From positions 31,044,501 through 31,108,500 of the forward strand of contig JAYKKI010000008.1 in assembly GCA_039881145.1 (NCBI GenBank): 64,000 nt of DNA. The letters are read 5' to 3'. Both the position numbers and the translations under genes were made by a program. A model generated the notes under the pieces. It saw only the letters and a program-made list of their open reading frames with translations, was not told the DNA's origin and made no database searches. The stretch is from Druceiella hillmani (lineage: Eukaryota > Arthropoda > Insecta > Lepidoptera > Hepialidae). This document shows, piece by piece, positions 1 through 11,699 of the stretch; within the stretch, counting starts at the first letter, position 1; each line of letters opens with the position of its first letter.

Positions 1-1590
1 AACAGCTTTATTTAATAGAAGCTCAAATGAAGCAAATATAGATTATAAGCGTATATATTACTGAGCCCAACGTAAAAAGTTAGTGAACATATAACCAATA
101 ACAAGTTTGCAAAACATATGACTATTAATATTTAGGATAATTATGTCACTATATATGTAGACATTTTCAAAACGAAACATTACGTGGATGCAATATGAAA
201 AATCTCTCCCTTACCAGCTCCATCTTGACGTACGTTGCATCCATGGCATGAAAATATATAATCCGAAAGAGTTTTAATATCTAAGCAAACTGTCCTTTTT
301 CATAGTTTTGTAGTGAAAAAGAAGGTCTTACAATTTCGTGCACTGGTATATAGAAATCTTTTTAGTTTCTATAGTTTTAGATAAAAGAGAAATTGAAAAG
401 CGAAGATAATAAATAAATGCGAATAAAAGTACCTTTCTCTGTATAAAACTTTTTATCATAATATTTTAAGAATAAAAATGAGGTTTAGATATAAGGTAGG
501 ATTATACTTTTATTAATCAAGGACTGACTACTGTGGTTTCGTGGGTAAATCTTAGAAAAAGAGATAGACTAAAAATATCAGTGTCACTAAAACATCAACT
601 GGAAATACATTTATAGTCCGACTGACTCGCAAAAATGTATCGCCGCTAGTTATCTGATCGGTTGACATATCAGTAAAAAAGTGTTGAAATTTTTCACGCC
701 GCCCTCGCGCGATAAAACGCCGCGATAGACTGCATCAATCCCGCGCACCCCTTCATTCACACGCGGCCGCCCGCGCCAGCGACACTATCAAAAAGTCGAT
801 CGTTTTTGTCTTCCTTCGGAGAGGATGATTGAATATCGGAAATATATATAATTATCTATATACAGCGAGGGTGCCGAGGCAGCGATGGGTTGATGGAGAG
901 GATTGATTAAATTACCGTAGCCCGCGCACTGAAATCGTTATGGTGGTTCTGAAAAAGTAATAAGACTAAATAAATGTTAGTTTTAATATTCGGAAACTAT
1001 TTAAAGAAAATTTTGATATGAGTCAGTTCGTACAGTAAATATTTCAATACGGTCTAGTTTTAATTTACTAATTGGTCATTTCCAGTGATTTTTACATAAT
1101 TTTATGTTTTAATTTATTTCGAACTTAATTTCGAATGTTCAAGCCACTTGATTCTTTACATGTTCATATATTCTTAATAACAACACAATGTTTTATCAAA
1201 TTTATTTTTCATCTCAAAACTTTGTCATCTTCTTTCTCGTTTTTCTTCTTCAAATTTTAAATCTACATCTACATCGAGGTGACAAGAAACGTGCAGATGG
1301 ATAATATAGGTGGAAAATCATTTGAACGAATGAATCATTCAATCAAATGTTCATTTGGGTAGTTATATTGCCAGCCATGCAAAACGCTTGTGCTTTTTGT
1401 GGAATCCACCACATAAATCACTTGCTGGGTACTTGATACTACGTCAAGTATCCAGCAAATCCCTTAACTGTATCTAGAAAATATAACCTTGAATTTCAGA
1501 AAGTTGTATCTGTTTTTTGGAAAATATCTTATTTGCTAATTATTGCACTTAATTTTCAAACGCGTCGTGGTATATTGTGTTGTTTTAATC
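1..1590. other. Non-coding AT-rich stretch with one GC island
   Basis: I see no gene here. Most of it is AT-rich with stops in every frame. A clearly GC- and CpG-richer island lies at about 690-790, flanked by AT-rich DNA. It could be a regulatory element or an unannotated first exon, but nothing in it proves either. A 15-bp hairpin at 1,422-1,458 is listed separately. Confidence 0.6.
1422..1458. repeat. 15-bp stem hairpin
   Basis: The arms at 1,422-1,436 and 1,444-1,458 are complementary over 15 bp with a single G-U pair, around a 7-nt loop. It stands alone in AT-rich DNA. It may be a small foldback remnant. Confidence 0.6.
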
Positions 1591-1594
1591 ACAA

Positions 1595-1760
1595 GGCTCA
1601 CGGTGGGGTCTCAGATTCGATTCCCGGCCATTCATAGAGCGGGATTGAAGTGATGGTTTTAATCGTGCAACTAAATTTCACACACTAGTGACGGCCAGCA
1701 ACACTACTAGTATGAGAGGTGACCACTGCGACAGCCAGCCTGCTTGCCTAGCATGATAAT
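1595..1760 (+). mobile_element. tRNA-derived SINE fragment
   Basis: The motif gattcgattcccggc at about 1,615 fits an RNA polymerase III B box (consensus GGTTCGANTCC). The stretch that follows ('...tcatagagcgggatt...') resembles another fragment at 58,650-58,815 ('...tcatcgagcagagct...'). No tRNA cloverleaf can be drawn, so I read this as a short interspersed element of tRNA origin, not a tRNA gene. The exact ends are uncertain. Confidence 0.5.
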
Positions 1761-2223
1761 TATATGTATTATCTTAATATTACATTATCAATGCATATAT
1801 TATGAAAATCCCTTTAGGAGTATCTAAAATACTGCGCATGTTATTCTAATATACCTTTGTTATGAACGTAGCTTAAGATAACATCTGAAATATTCATTTA
1901 TTTTAATATTTAATTACCAGCTTTTATGCACAATACATATGGTGGACTTATTGCTACATGAACAATCTCTTCCAGTCCACCATAACAATTAGAATTGTAA
2001 TTTAGTTGGTAGACTGTATGAGATTAAACAATGAAAATTATTTACAGCACATAAGAGAGAGAAAAGAAAACAAAAAGGCGAAAGTATTAGTGATACAAAC
2101 AATAGACATGATTTCGAATGGGACAGAAAGGAAAAAGCAAGTGCACAAAGGAAAAGGTTTCAGGGCAGATAGGACTTTTTCACTCAATATTTGAAAATAT
2201 TTAGGGACGAGATTTTCCTGGTG

Positions 2224-2430
2224 TCAGGATCCAAGAGATTCCAAATTTTTGCTGCTTGGACAGTGAAGATTTTTCGTAAGAGGTAGAGGTTGTTTAGGAA
2301 TTAATAGGGTTAGTGAACTTTCAGATCGTAATCCAAGGCCGTGAGCAGACAAATATTTAAATTTAATTGGGTTCTGAAGATTTTTTGATATAATAAAAAG
2401 AAGTAAATATGTGAAGTTGACGTCGATCAC
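2224..2430 (-). pseudogene. LINE ORF2 C-terminal fragment
   Basis: This 68-codon open stretch contains 'YLSAHGLGLRSESS'. The fragment at 52,015-52,221 carries the matching 'FSTHGLRLSSENL' in the same relative place. The two share the C-terminal region of one LINE family and are followed, on the minus strand, by related 3' UTR sequence. No known domain is recognised in this part. Confidence 0.65.
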
Positions 2431-2890
2431 GGATCTTCAGCCACTTGAGAATGACCTGTATTCAGAAATATGATCATATTTTCTGAGACCGAAAATGTAC
2501 CGGATACATAAATTTTGAGGACGTTCCAACTTGTATAAACGTTCATTAAGATCAGGATAATATACATAATCAATCAGTGGTAATAGGAGTATTTAACAAA
2601 GATAGATTTTCGTTCTAATTTTTGAAGATGTTTCAAAGAGTGTATCCTGTTGAAAACATGTCGACTAATATCATTTACTTGAGGGTGCCATTTAGGATTT
2701 TGATCGATCAGTAGGCCCAGGTTTTTTACAGTTAACGTATATGATATTATTGTAATATATACTACTAATTTCGGTAAACTAGGTAGGTTTTGTTTAGAAC
2801 TAAGTCTTTGACTACCAATGAGGATAGCTTGAGACTTGGTTAGGTTAAAAAATACATTTCATGAGCCCATTGACCAATAGAAGCAATATC

Positions 2891-3300
2891 TCAATTAAGT
2901 ATGTCGATGGTTTTTGGATAAGAAATGGAGGTCCGAATGTGCATAGATTTGTAGGTCATCAGCATAGAGGTGATATTTGCTATATATATTTTTAACGACA
3001 TCATCAATAAATATTGGGAAAAGGAGAGGGTATAAAGCTCTATTTTGAGGTACGCCAGCTGTAAGACCAGTTCATCTAGAATACGTATCTGATGACTTAA
3101 CACTGCCTGCGTCCATGGAGATACGAGCTAAACCACTAAAGTGAATATTGGGATATATTAAGATACTTCAAGTGAACTTGAGAAATATTAAAGACAACAG
3201 AGTTGAATGTACTACTGAAATCAAGAAACACGAGAATAGTGGCTTGTATATTATCCATAGCCAAGCGTACATCATCAGCAACCTTTGAAGTGGATTAAAA
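2891..3300 (-). pseudogene. LINE reverse transcriptase core fragment
   Basis: On the minus strand three classical RT blocks follow each other across frameshifts: 'ATILVFLDFSSTFNSV' (block A, with the catalytic Asp in LDFS), 'LTAGVPQ' (block B) and 'YADDLQIY' (block C, with the catalytic Asp pair). 'PLLFPIFIDDV' lies between B and C. Order and spacing fit a LINE reverse transcriptase that copies its own RNA at a nicked target. The reading frame is interrupted between blocks A and B and again after B, so no working enzyme is encoded. Confidence 0.85.
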
Positions 3301-4341
3301 ATTTACAAGCTTTGAAGAAAGTAACCATGAACAAAATGTTCAAAGACTTTGGACACAAGCGAAGACAGTAGATTAGATATGGGCCGAGAATCCTTGGGTG
3401 GCGTAGGTAATAAAATTTTAAGTACGGGTGCAATATAAGCTTTTTTTCATTCCAAAGGAAAGACAGTAGCAGTTGCCAAAGAGGTATTCAAAATGTCAGC
3501 GATGATCAGAGCCACAATATCTATTATTGGTTTAAGAGCATTAATATTTAAGCCATCAATTCCCATGGATTTGGATTTATTCGCAAAAAGATTAGCTTTA
3601 ACTTCGCACTGACGGGTATTATTCATTAGCTTAAATTGATGTTCACTAGAAACAGATAATGTTCATAGTTACATGCTTAACAGATGGGTCAAGTACCACG
3701 GGTGGCGTAGAAAAAAATGTGAATTTAATTGATCGATATCCAATCGTCAGCTCTCCGAATTAGTAGAAGATCTGCCAATATCTAGAATACCCAGAAACTT
3801 CCAAATATTATTAGGAATACAATCTTGTAATATTGTAGAAATAAAGTGTGTTTTGGCATTTCTGCACATTTGCGATCACGTTTTTCTGATGGAATCATTT
3901 AACCAAGGAGCATCTCTCCACTTAATTTTGATATGTTTTAAGGGAGCAATTTAGTGATACAACTGTTGAAAACAGTGGGCTTGTCGTCAACAGAGTGCAA
4001 TCACTCTGTTGACATCACAATTGTTTCCCAGTTAATGGATCTGGCATCTTCAAGAAAAGATGGTAGGTCAATACGATCGAAGTCGCGAAGTCGTCGGTTG
4101 TTTCTTGAAGAGGTTTTAGGGCTACTTAATTTTCAAGAAGTATGGATGAGATCATGAAGGAAAAGGCCGAATGTTGAAAGTTGACTGTAGGATACACTTT
4201 AGGGCAGGTTACTAAGTTGAAATCGAGAAGGGAATGACAATTATCAGCGTGAAAGATAGCAAAGGATGGGAGAATGGTAAGTTGTCGATGTCACAAAGCT
4301 TTTCGCTTCCAGTATTATGTTTGTATAGACAGGTATTGAAA

Positions 4342-4600
4342 TCACTCATAATCAATGCATGAGGTGTATGAAGGTAAGTAGTGGTCAACTATACTTTCAA
4401 AATGATCAAAATAAGAAACACTAGGAGGAGAATATATGACACCGAGTAGTAACTTGGGTTGAAAAATAGTTACTTCGACAAATAAGTATTCCATTATGGG
4501 CGAACAGCTAGTGAACAATTTTGCGATAATTTTGAAAAATAGGTAAACATTACGTATTAAAACATAACCTGGGAGTGCATACAAATGATGATGATGGAAG
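4342..4600 (-). pseudogene. LINE endonuclease domain fragment
   Basis: The minus strand encodes an 80-residue open stretch with 'EYLFVEV', 'LLLGVIYSPP' and 'YFDHFESIVDHYLPSY', followed after a frameshift by a 'GDFNT'-like stretch. These match the apurinic/apyrimidinic endonuclease domain (exo_endo_phos) of non-LTR retrotransposons, which nicks target DNA before reverse transcription. Only the middle and end of the domain are seen. The N-terminal catalytic part lies beyond the truncation or has decayed. It sits upstream, in minus-strand order, of the reverse transcriptase at 2,891-3,300, as expected for an ORF2. Confidence 0.8.
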
Positions 4601-4917
4601 TGAAGTTTTGAGCTAGGTATCTTGTTAGAGCACTAACAAGACAAGCATGAAGGTACAAATTTTAATGAAATCTGAATAATGACACGTAATATACTGTTAA
4701 GTATTTAAAACTATATTTTCAGAAAATAAATATTATCGAAAATGAAAAACAATTACCGTTATTGTTATACTTTTGATGATAATGATGAGTTGTGAAATTT
4801 GTTAAACATCGAGCAAAAAGTTAAATATGTCCAATTAGTCAAAAATATTTCAATATCGTAGTTAACATACTCATAGCCTATTTTTATTCCATTACAACCG
4901 TTATTATACCGAGCAAG

Positions 4918-5640
4918 ATGGCGGAGTTATTGAAAGGTGTTGAGATCGTTAGTGAAGAATTTAGACTCTCCACCAGAACCGAGATGAAAGTCATGTTTGT
5001 AGATAGAGCAAGAATACTTATACTAGACGGTGCCCTGAAAGACGTCAAAGTGATTGAGGAATTTAATTATTTGGAATTTCTGATAATCGTAAAAGTGAAT
5101 TGTGAATTGTGAATAATCACAAATGCAAAAACGTTATGTCGCAATTAGCAAAGATATGGAGAGATAAAAATATACGGCTACAAACCAAAATTAATCTAGT
5201 AAAAACTTTGGTTACATTTTTTTCTGTAGCTCTGAGACCTGGACCATAAAAGTCGCAGATAAAAAAACATTGACGCCTTCGAGATGTAGTGGTAGTGACG
5301 CCTACTGTTGGTGTCTTGGACTGCTGATCGTAATAATGAATCCTTCATCAAAAAAATCGGCATCCACAATAGCCTATTCTCTATAGTTACCCGTCAGTTA
5401 TTCACATAGTTGGAGAAAAAAACGCAGAAATATTGGAACAAGGCATCCATCTGGGAAGGATCGAGGGGACAAGATCGCATGTCGTTTAGCTGATTAGGTT
5501 AAAAATAACCATCCATAAAGCCGGAAGACTAGTAGAAGATCACGAAAACTGGTACCAAGGAATTTAATACAAGATGGCACCTATTATAGAGGATACGATC
5601 CTCAGGAATGGGGAAACGATTAAAGAATAATCATAATTAA
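4918..5640 (+). pseudogene. C-terminal part of a second LINE reverse transcriptase
   Basis: The plus strand starts with a 64-codon open stretch ('ARILILDGALKDVKVIEEF') and continues after frameshifts with 'MSQLAKIWRDRNIRLQTKI', 'LVKTLV' and 'GRIEGTRS'. This is the usual succession after the RT active site in insect LINE 'endonuclease-reverse transcriptase' proteins: the thumb region, then the basic C-terminal tail that is normally 'GRxxGKRSRGR'. The RT catalytic blocks lie upstream of what is kept, so the element is 5'-truncated. Several stops and at least three frameshifts show it is inactive. It is on the opposite strand to the LINE at 1,935-4,600 and is not the same family. Confidence 0.8.
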
Positions 5641-7270
5641 GTTAACTCAACTACACGTTTGTAAAGATGATTATGCCATAATGGTCAAGTAAAAATGTTA
5701 CCTTCAGTCTATGTTCAACTTATTTTAATACGTCTTATATATTAAATAACTTACAACGAAGTTTTGCTTCTGTCGCAGAGACCCACTAACACATATTGTT
5801 ATTTTATTTTATATTTGCCTTTGTTTTGTCTAACTAAAATTTGAAGTATCTTTTAGAACGTAAAATACAAGTTTTGTGTCATAAAAATTTACATTTTACG
5901 TTTGATGCTTATTCAAAACAATATCAGTACATTAAATCTTGTCAATTGTAATAACATAAACTTAAAAATATAAACTTTTCATTAGATAATCATTTAGTTT
6001 AGGAAGCACAATAAAATTACTCGGACGGAAGTAAGACGTTCTAATAATACGTTGTATATACGATGGAATAAATGTGCGTTAACTTATTAAATTTACGCGC
6101 AATAATTCGACCGTGTATTGTATTCTTTATTCGCATTCTTTGTTCTTAGAATATAAAAATTATTAAGTTAAAAACTGTTTTCATTTTATGTTCTAGGTAA
6201 AAAAAATGTTTTAATATCTGCGCGTACTCCACGTATACTTGTTTTTAAATTATATATGTTTCATACATTTTTGTATGCATATCACATTTTTTATTAGATT
6301 TTTTATACACGATAATGCGCCACCAACTTTCAAATTGTATCACTGGACGCTACACTCATTACTCGAAAATTCTTCGCGGCTGTTTTGAAACTGCTATAAT
6401 ACAGCTGGAGCGAATGTTGGATATTATACGTCAAATCACATAGCTGCGATAAATTCTTACTTCTCAATCCTTTTACCGTAAGACTACTAAAAAGTTCTCC
6501 CTGCATAACTCTAGTTGTCAAACTGATAATATCTGAAAACTATCCGCCGTGTTTAAATTCAATGTTACAATAGGTATAATACTCGATCAATTTAGACACA
6601 AATCTCCAACACACTCGTCTACGCTCTTCAACCAAAGTTCTACAAGAATTCTACTGCTGATCGAATTTATTTAATAATGATTTATTGAATAGAATTTATT
6701 GCTAACTTTTCATTTAGGAACTTTTTACAGTAATTTTTTATAGGTAAGTATTTCATAATACCGGTAAACTTTTTTAATAATTTGACTGCTTCCGGTAGAA
6801 CGTATTCTGGATACATTTAAAAATTGAGAAATGATAACATTGACACCATCGTACTGATATTGTATCTCTATATAATCGTACCACTTACAAAATTAAAATT
6901 AACAGAGAGTCAGATTACTACAATTAATTAATTACGTTTATTAAATTTACGCACGGAGCCATTTTAATTTTATGTAGTCAATTTTTGTAGTCTATGGTAG
7001 AGGATATAACAGCAATGACCCGGTCATCGAACCTCCTCCTTCTGCTCAGCGACATCAAGACTTGCGGCAACTATTTATCCAAGATCCTCATAAAAATATA
7101 CATCAAGAATTACCCACGTATCGTTCACAAATTTAATATGACTTAACAGGTAATAGGTACAGTAGTGTTATCTCTCCTATAGTCCGACGAATAAAATTTG
7201 AAACTGTAAGGAATATAACCTATAACATATACTTATCAAACTACAAACATCTGTGAAGAATTGAAAAGGT
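5640..7270. other. AT-rich stretch without recognisable features
   Basis: No gene is visible. This stretch probably includes the lost 5' LTR and leader of the copia element, but I found no sequence here that repeats downstream of its pol region, so the LTR cannot be placed. Confidence 0.5.
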
Positions 7271-7273
7271 ACG

Positions 7274-8640
7274 ATGACTTCAAATAATTCTTCGACAATA
7301 ATTGAAAAGTTAACTGGCCGCAAAAATTATTCCACGTGGAGATTTGTCGTCAAAAGTGATCTCCATCATCAACATATTTGGCACGACAGCCCAGGGTGGG
7401 CCAAGGCCTTCTGTTGGAAATTCTTCCAGGAGGTTCTACTCTTCGCCTGGGCTTTCCAGTTCTTTATCCTGAGAATGTTAAAATCTTCTTCCACTGAATC
7501 GATCCATCGTGATTTTGGTCTACCTCTTCTACGAGTTGTTAGAGGTTTTGCGATGAAAACTTTCTTTACTGGGTTTTCATCTTTCATTCTAGATACGTGG
7601 GCAGCCCAGTTCATTCTTTTGATTTTGATGGTTTTTATGACATCAGGCTATACCTATAGATTTCTGAGTTAAGACGTTTTCGCCAAATACCATTTTCCTT
7701 GACACCCCCAAACATTCTCCTCAGAACCCTTCTTTCAAAGGCTGCTATTTTATTCTGTCCAGTTCTAGTCAAAGGCTAGGTTTCTGAACCAGATGCTAGA
7801 ACTGGCCTAATAAGAGTTTTATATACTAATAATTTTGTTTTTCTTGTAAGAAAAGAAGATTTAAGGATGGAGCTTAGTCCAAAAAATGCTTTATTGGCCG
7901 ATGATATGCGATTCTGAATTTCAGAGACAGTGTCATTCTTATTGTTAACACAAGATCCAAGGTAAGTAAAGCAGTCAACCGTTTCAAATGTATGTGAGCC
8001 AATCTCCAAACTATTATGTGCATTATTTGGTGGAGATTTTTGTATAGCCATATACTTAGTCATGTAGTCGTTTATTGCCAGACCCATTTGATTTGCAGTT
8101 ATCTCCAAAAACAGAAAGGCCTCTCTCAAGGCTGGTAGGTTTCTAGCAATTATATCAATATCATCAACATACGCTAGGATCTGAACTGATTTGTAAAAGA
8201 TGGTACCCCCAGTGTTAATATCTGAATCCCGAATAGCTTTTTCTAGTGCAATATAAAGTGATCTCCAATATTATGAATTATGGGATTGTGTTGAAAGTAC
8301 CGGTGCCTTATATTAAAAAGAGGATGTGAAAGTAAGAACGAAAATAATTTTAGTAATCGATTCAACAAACTACCTACGTGTATAAGAACTCAGTTTGCAT
8401 AAGGTGTATGGAACAAATTAGCACGTGCTTTGCAGGACGACTCAGGGATGACACACCGAGTGGGTTTACTTCGTAATTTATATAAGACAACTCCTACCGA
8501 ACATCAAAATATGGAAAAAAATATTAGCAGAAAAATAGCTACATCCATAAGCTCCAAAACATGGAATTTAAAGTGGACGGTGATTGACTTAGAACAATGC
8601 TTCTCTCCGGTCTAACCGATTCATTCAATATAAAGGTTGT
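7274..8640 (+). pseudogene. Copia gag, interrupted
   Basis: The start is the ATG at 7,274, giving 'IIEKLTGRKNYSTWRF', a typical copia gag N-terminus (UBN2/DUF4219-like). The frame is lost at 7,365, where a LINE is inserted. Gag resumes at 8,268 with 'YYELWDCVESTG' and continues with 'DDSGMTHRVGLLRNLYKTT' at about 8,440. Gag would build the virus-like particle of the retrotransposon. Beyond the insertion there are further small lesions. The 132-codon frame from 7,274 to 7,672 is a chance fusion of the gag start to antisense LINE sequence, not a real protein. Confidence 0.85.
7366..8254 (-). mobile_element. LINE fragment inserted in copia gag, with target-site duplication
   Basis: An 889-bp insert is flanked by the identical 13-mer aaagtgatctcca at 7,353-7,365 and 8,255-8,267, a target-site duplication typical of LINE integration. 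On the minus strand it encodes the end of a reverse transcriptase. 'ILAYVDDIDIIARN' near 8,170-8,210 holds the catalytic Asp pair. Next come 'VDCFTYLGSCVNNKNDTVSE', 'IQNRISSANKAFFGLSSILK', and finally 'MNWAAHVSRM' and 'RRRGRPKSRW' at 7,369-7,614. The 3' end lies at 7,366 and the 5' end is truncated inside the RT. One frameshift separates the two open stretches (8,129-7,776 and 7,614-7,369). Confidence 0.92.
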
Positions 8641-8929
8641 ACCGAGGTAGTAGAATCTCGGTATTTATAATTTCAGTATGAAGATAAGCTCTAACTCAGT
8701 CAAAGTAAAGATTTGGAAGACGTCAGAATAAATAATGGCGGCACAAAAGCGTTCGCAATTAGTCAATATTCCAGAGGAAAAGAATATAGATACAGTTCTC
8801 AGAAAGTACTCCGTTGTTTTAAACACAATAGATATAGTCGATAAGCGTGAAATGCAGTTTAAAGCAAAATCTTAAGAAAACCTCAAATAAAAAAAGCTTA
8901 AATTACGCTGCTGCATTTACAGCCTAGAC

Positions 8930-9400
8930 AAAAAATTATGCCTGGTGCATAGACTCTGGTCTCTTCATGCACATGATACTTAGAAATTTACTATAATTAC
9001 CAGATCTGGCAAAAAATCTATCGTCATTGAGTCAAATGATAAAAAATTATGTCCAAGTAAAATTTAATACGGCTGGCTTTTAAATGAAAAATAGAAAGAG
9101 TGAAATGGTGTCTACTACAAGTCTAGTCAATGACATGTACCGGTTAAATACATACAATAATCAAATGAATGCAAAATACAAACCTGAACAGAATGGGAGT
9201 GCGGAAAAGACAAAATGTCTGCTATTCGATGCCAGCCTTCTAAAGCAACACAACAGTGATAAAAGGCTAAGATGCAGTCTTCCTATCCTGAAGACAAACT
9301 CTGTCATGGTGAATCTGACAGAGTTTAATTTTGAGTCGTCCATACCTCATACTTCCGAGAGCTCCCGTAATAACGTCAGAGTCCAAAGACTGTAAGTCTA
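8930..9400 (+). pseudogene. Copia protease and integrase remnants
   Basis: Near 8,940 the frame reads 'WCIDSGLFMHM', the aspartic protease signature of copia polyproteins (usually W-x-DSGAS-x-HM-T), here with the Ala-Ser changed. At 9,084-9,395 an open stretch contains 'YKPEQNGSAEKTK', which corresponds to the integrase 'YTPQQNGVAER' block holding the catalytic Glu, followed by 'CLLFDASL'. The stretch between them, which should carry the zinc-binding and first Asp blocks, is not recognisable. The reading frame breaks after 9,395. Confidence 0.75.
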
Positions 9401-9559
9401 CACAAGAAGATACGCATCAAAATGAGTCCTATCAAAGCATATTCTCACCGAATATCAGTGCAGAAACCCAACACCTTTAAATATAGCATTGAGATAAAAA
9501 ATAAACAAACATGTTTCTAAATAACTGAAAGAAATGCATGTGCTACAATGACGATTGAA

Positions 9560-10810
9560 CAACTAAGAAGTAAGAAAGTCGGCTGAATTGGAGGTGGAAC
9601 ATTTCAATAAATCAAGGACAAAGATATCGATTAAGACGAAACATTTTCCTTTACAGTCAGGTATGATTCTATACGCTTACAATTATCCATAACCGCTTGG
9701 CAAAATTTACAATATTTATATTTGATATCGTCTTAGCGTTCTTATATGATTATATGACTTAAAGGAGGCCGTATATATAAAATTGTCCAAGGGACTAGAA
9801 TGAAAATCGGATATAATATGTAAATTGAATAAGTCCTTATACGTATTAAAATAGGTACCTACGAAAATTTATTCAGTTTTAAACAAATCCGTCTTTACTA
9901 GAAGTAAGGCTGATAAATATGTTTATGTGGGATAAATCAACCGAATCAAATGCTATGTCTTTCTCTACGTTGATGATGAAATGATGTTTTCAAAGGAGAA
10001 ATGGATTCTGAATAAGGTGTTTTTAAAACGCCACTAAACAAGCCACTAATTCTGCCGGTAAGTAAATAGAGAAATACAGCAGTCACATTTTAAATTACTA
10101 GACGAACCAACTGAACAAATACTAAAGGTATTCAATATGAGCAACTTCAATTCTGATATTGAGAATCAGTGGCGTAACTATTCTATACAGTGATTGTGAA
10201 TTGTCCTGGCATTATATTCGTAGTAAGTCAGGTAAGTAGATTTTTACACTTTTGTGAGTCACTAGAATACAATAAAGTAAATATTTAAGTATATAAAGGA
10301 AAACGAGCCACTTGGATTCCGCTATCTGCAAAATGGTCACAGTGATATGATTGGCCACAGTGATATATACCATGCAAAAGACAGACGCTCAACAACTGGA
10401 TATACATTCCTCAAGAACAGCTGGAACGGTTGGACAACTAACGTCAACAAAGTGTAGCCGTGTCTACTACCGAAGTAGAATTCGTGGTAGCGTGTGCAGC
10501 CGCCCAAGGGGTAATGTCACCACAAACGTTACTGAGTGGCCTAAGCGAATTTAATTAAAAACTGTGTATTGAAATATTGACAATCAAAGTACTATAAATA
10601 TAATCAAATGAATGAATTTTATAAACGATGCAAACATATGCTCATTAAGGATAAATTTGTAAACTTTATGAAAATATTAAAAAGATTATATTATTAACTC
10701 AAACCATGGACGTAAAAATAATTAGCATGTTGATATGTTCACAAAGGTCTTACCCTGAAATATTTCTCGAAAGAGAAAAAATTGGAATGTCAGAGTTAGA
10801 TACATCCGTA
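9560..10810 (+). pseudogene. Copia reverse transcriptase and RNase H remnants
   Basis: A short stretch near 9,635 matches the start of the copia RT ('DYDETFSPV' region), and 'LKEAVYI' near 9,765 its middle. The active site appears as 'VFLYVDDEMMF' near 9,960-9,990, where copia RTs have YVDD. RNase H follows with 'DRRSTTGYTF' (10,380-10,410), 'VSTTEVEFVVACAAAQG' (about 10,460-10,520), 'YKRCKHM' near 10,627 and the terminal 'ADMFTKVLP' near 10,735. Stops and shifts occur between almost all blocks, so the pol is dead. The 3' LTR should start a little after 10,810 but could not be delimited. Confidence 0.8.
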
Positions 10811-11430
10811 TAAATCTGTGTAATTAGTCTTGACTTTGAAAGAAGTCGTATTATATCTATAATTAGTTAACAATAACTATGTAACGGTTTAATATCGACT
10901 ATAACAACGTTGCTTGATATGTCAATTGTTAACTTAGCAATCCATCAATATTGTGGTAATTGTTAATGTGATTTTATATTATGTTAATATAAAATTGTCC
11001 AGTGATACTTGTGTCAATATATATCTTGAGAGTACGCGTTCTTTAGAAATGTAACTTAGCAAGTGTAAATCTGTACCTGTCAACCATTTAACTTTATGTT
11101 CATATATCTAAGTTTTGATTAGTTAGGCATTACTGCTTTTTTGTACAGAAAACTTACACATATCAGAAATATTATAATTTGGTGGGAGTTTTGAATTAGT
11201 TTATGGGAGAGTTCAAATATTAATTTTAGCCATCAAAACCAAATATATTTATTGTGTATTCTTAAATACGTACCTATTTCTATCTCAATTGGTGTATGTG
11301 TAAGAATAATGTTTAATTTTTTTAGCTAAATGGTTTCAGATGAATGTACATGAAAATAAACTAAGGCGTATATATACACTTAGGCGTCTGAACTAAATTT
11401 ACTTTCCTATATTTTTATATTTTCAGCTGT
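10810..11430. other. AT-rich stretch, possible remains of a copia 3' LTR
   Basis: No gene is seen. By position this should contain the 3' LTR of the copia element, but no matching 5' copy was found, so this is only inferred from the order of the pol domains. Confidence 0.35.
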
Positions 11431-11437
11431 TCCTAAT

Positions 11438-11698
11438 TTGATAATGTTGTTTGAATTTTTCAGTTCAATGTTTTTAAATGAATGTACTTTATTAAGATGT
11501 TTTTTTTCTTTTAGATATTTATATTATTTACGACATGAAACACAATATAAGTATATAAAATTGAACTATCCGAACCAATTATACATGGATGAATATGTGA
11601 TGATATTATTTGACTTTTTTGAGTCAATGGTGTCTAATAAATGTTCGCTGTTGGATATTTCCTTTTATTTTATATATTTACATTATTTCACATCGTAA
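11438..11698 (+). repeat. Two-unit tandem duplication of about 150 bp
   Basis: Two successive diverged units can be aligned, starting near 11,441 and 11,600. In the 86-codon open frame they read 'MLFEFFSSMFLNECTLL' and 'ILFDFFESMVSNKCSLL', which shows the duplication most clearly. The composition is extremely AT-rich and I do not recognise a protein family, so I read it as duplicated non-coding DNA, not a gene. Confidence 0.55.
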
Positions 11699-11699
11699 C

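Larger units (their letters stand above)
1935..4600 (-). mobile_element. Degenerate non-LTR retrotransposon (LINE), 5'-truncated
   Basis: This is a LINE copy read on the minus strand, running from an endonuclease domain (near 4,580-4,340) through a reverse transcriptase (about 3,300-2,900) to a C-terminal part (2,430-2,224) and a 3' UTR ending near 1,935. Stops and frameshifts break it throughout, so it is dead. The end at 1,939-1,983 carries a 10-bp inverted repeat around a 'cttattgct' segment. A related segment ends the second copy at 51,670-52,230. The catalytic and substrate-binding motifs fit the Jockey/CR1 side of the LINE tree, but the clade is a guess. The 5' part is missing, as is usual for LINEs. 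Confidence 0.85.
7274..10810 (+). mobile_element. Decayed Ty1/copia LTR retrotransposon, split by a LINE
   Basis: Remains of a copia gag-pol follow in the canonical copia order on the plus strand: gag (7,274-7,365 and 8,268-8,640), a protease 'DSG' block near 8,945, an integrase end near 9,170-9,240, reverse transcriptase (about 9,600-10,130), and RNase H with the pol end (10,330-10,800). Integrase before RT is diagnostic of copia rather than gypsy. Every domain is interrupted by stops or frameshifts. No LTR pair could be found, so the outer ends are approximate. The gag is interrupted at 7,366-8,254 by a LINE fragment in the opposite orientation. Confidence 0.85.

Noticed and set aside
7274..7672. 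132-codon open frame, joint longest in the window
   Set aside because: Only the first 31 codons are copia gag. The rest is antisense LINE sequence read through the insertion junction.
10810..11060. Copia 3' LTR
   Set aside because: No matching sequence was found upstream of gag, so an LTR cannot be demonstrated.
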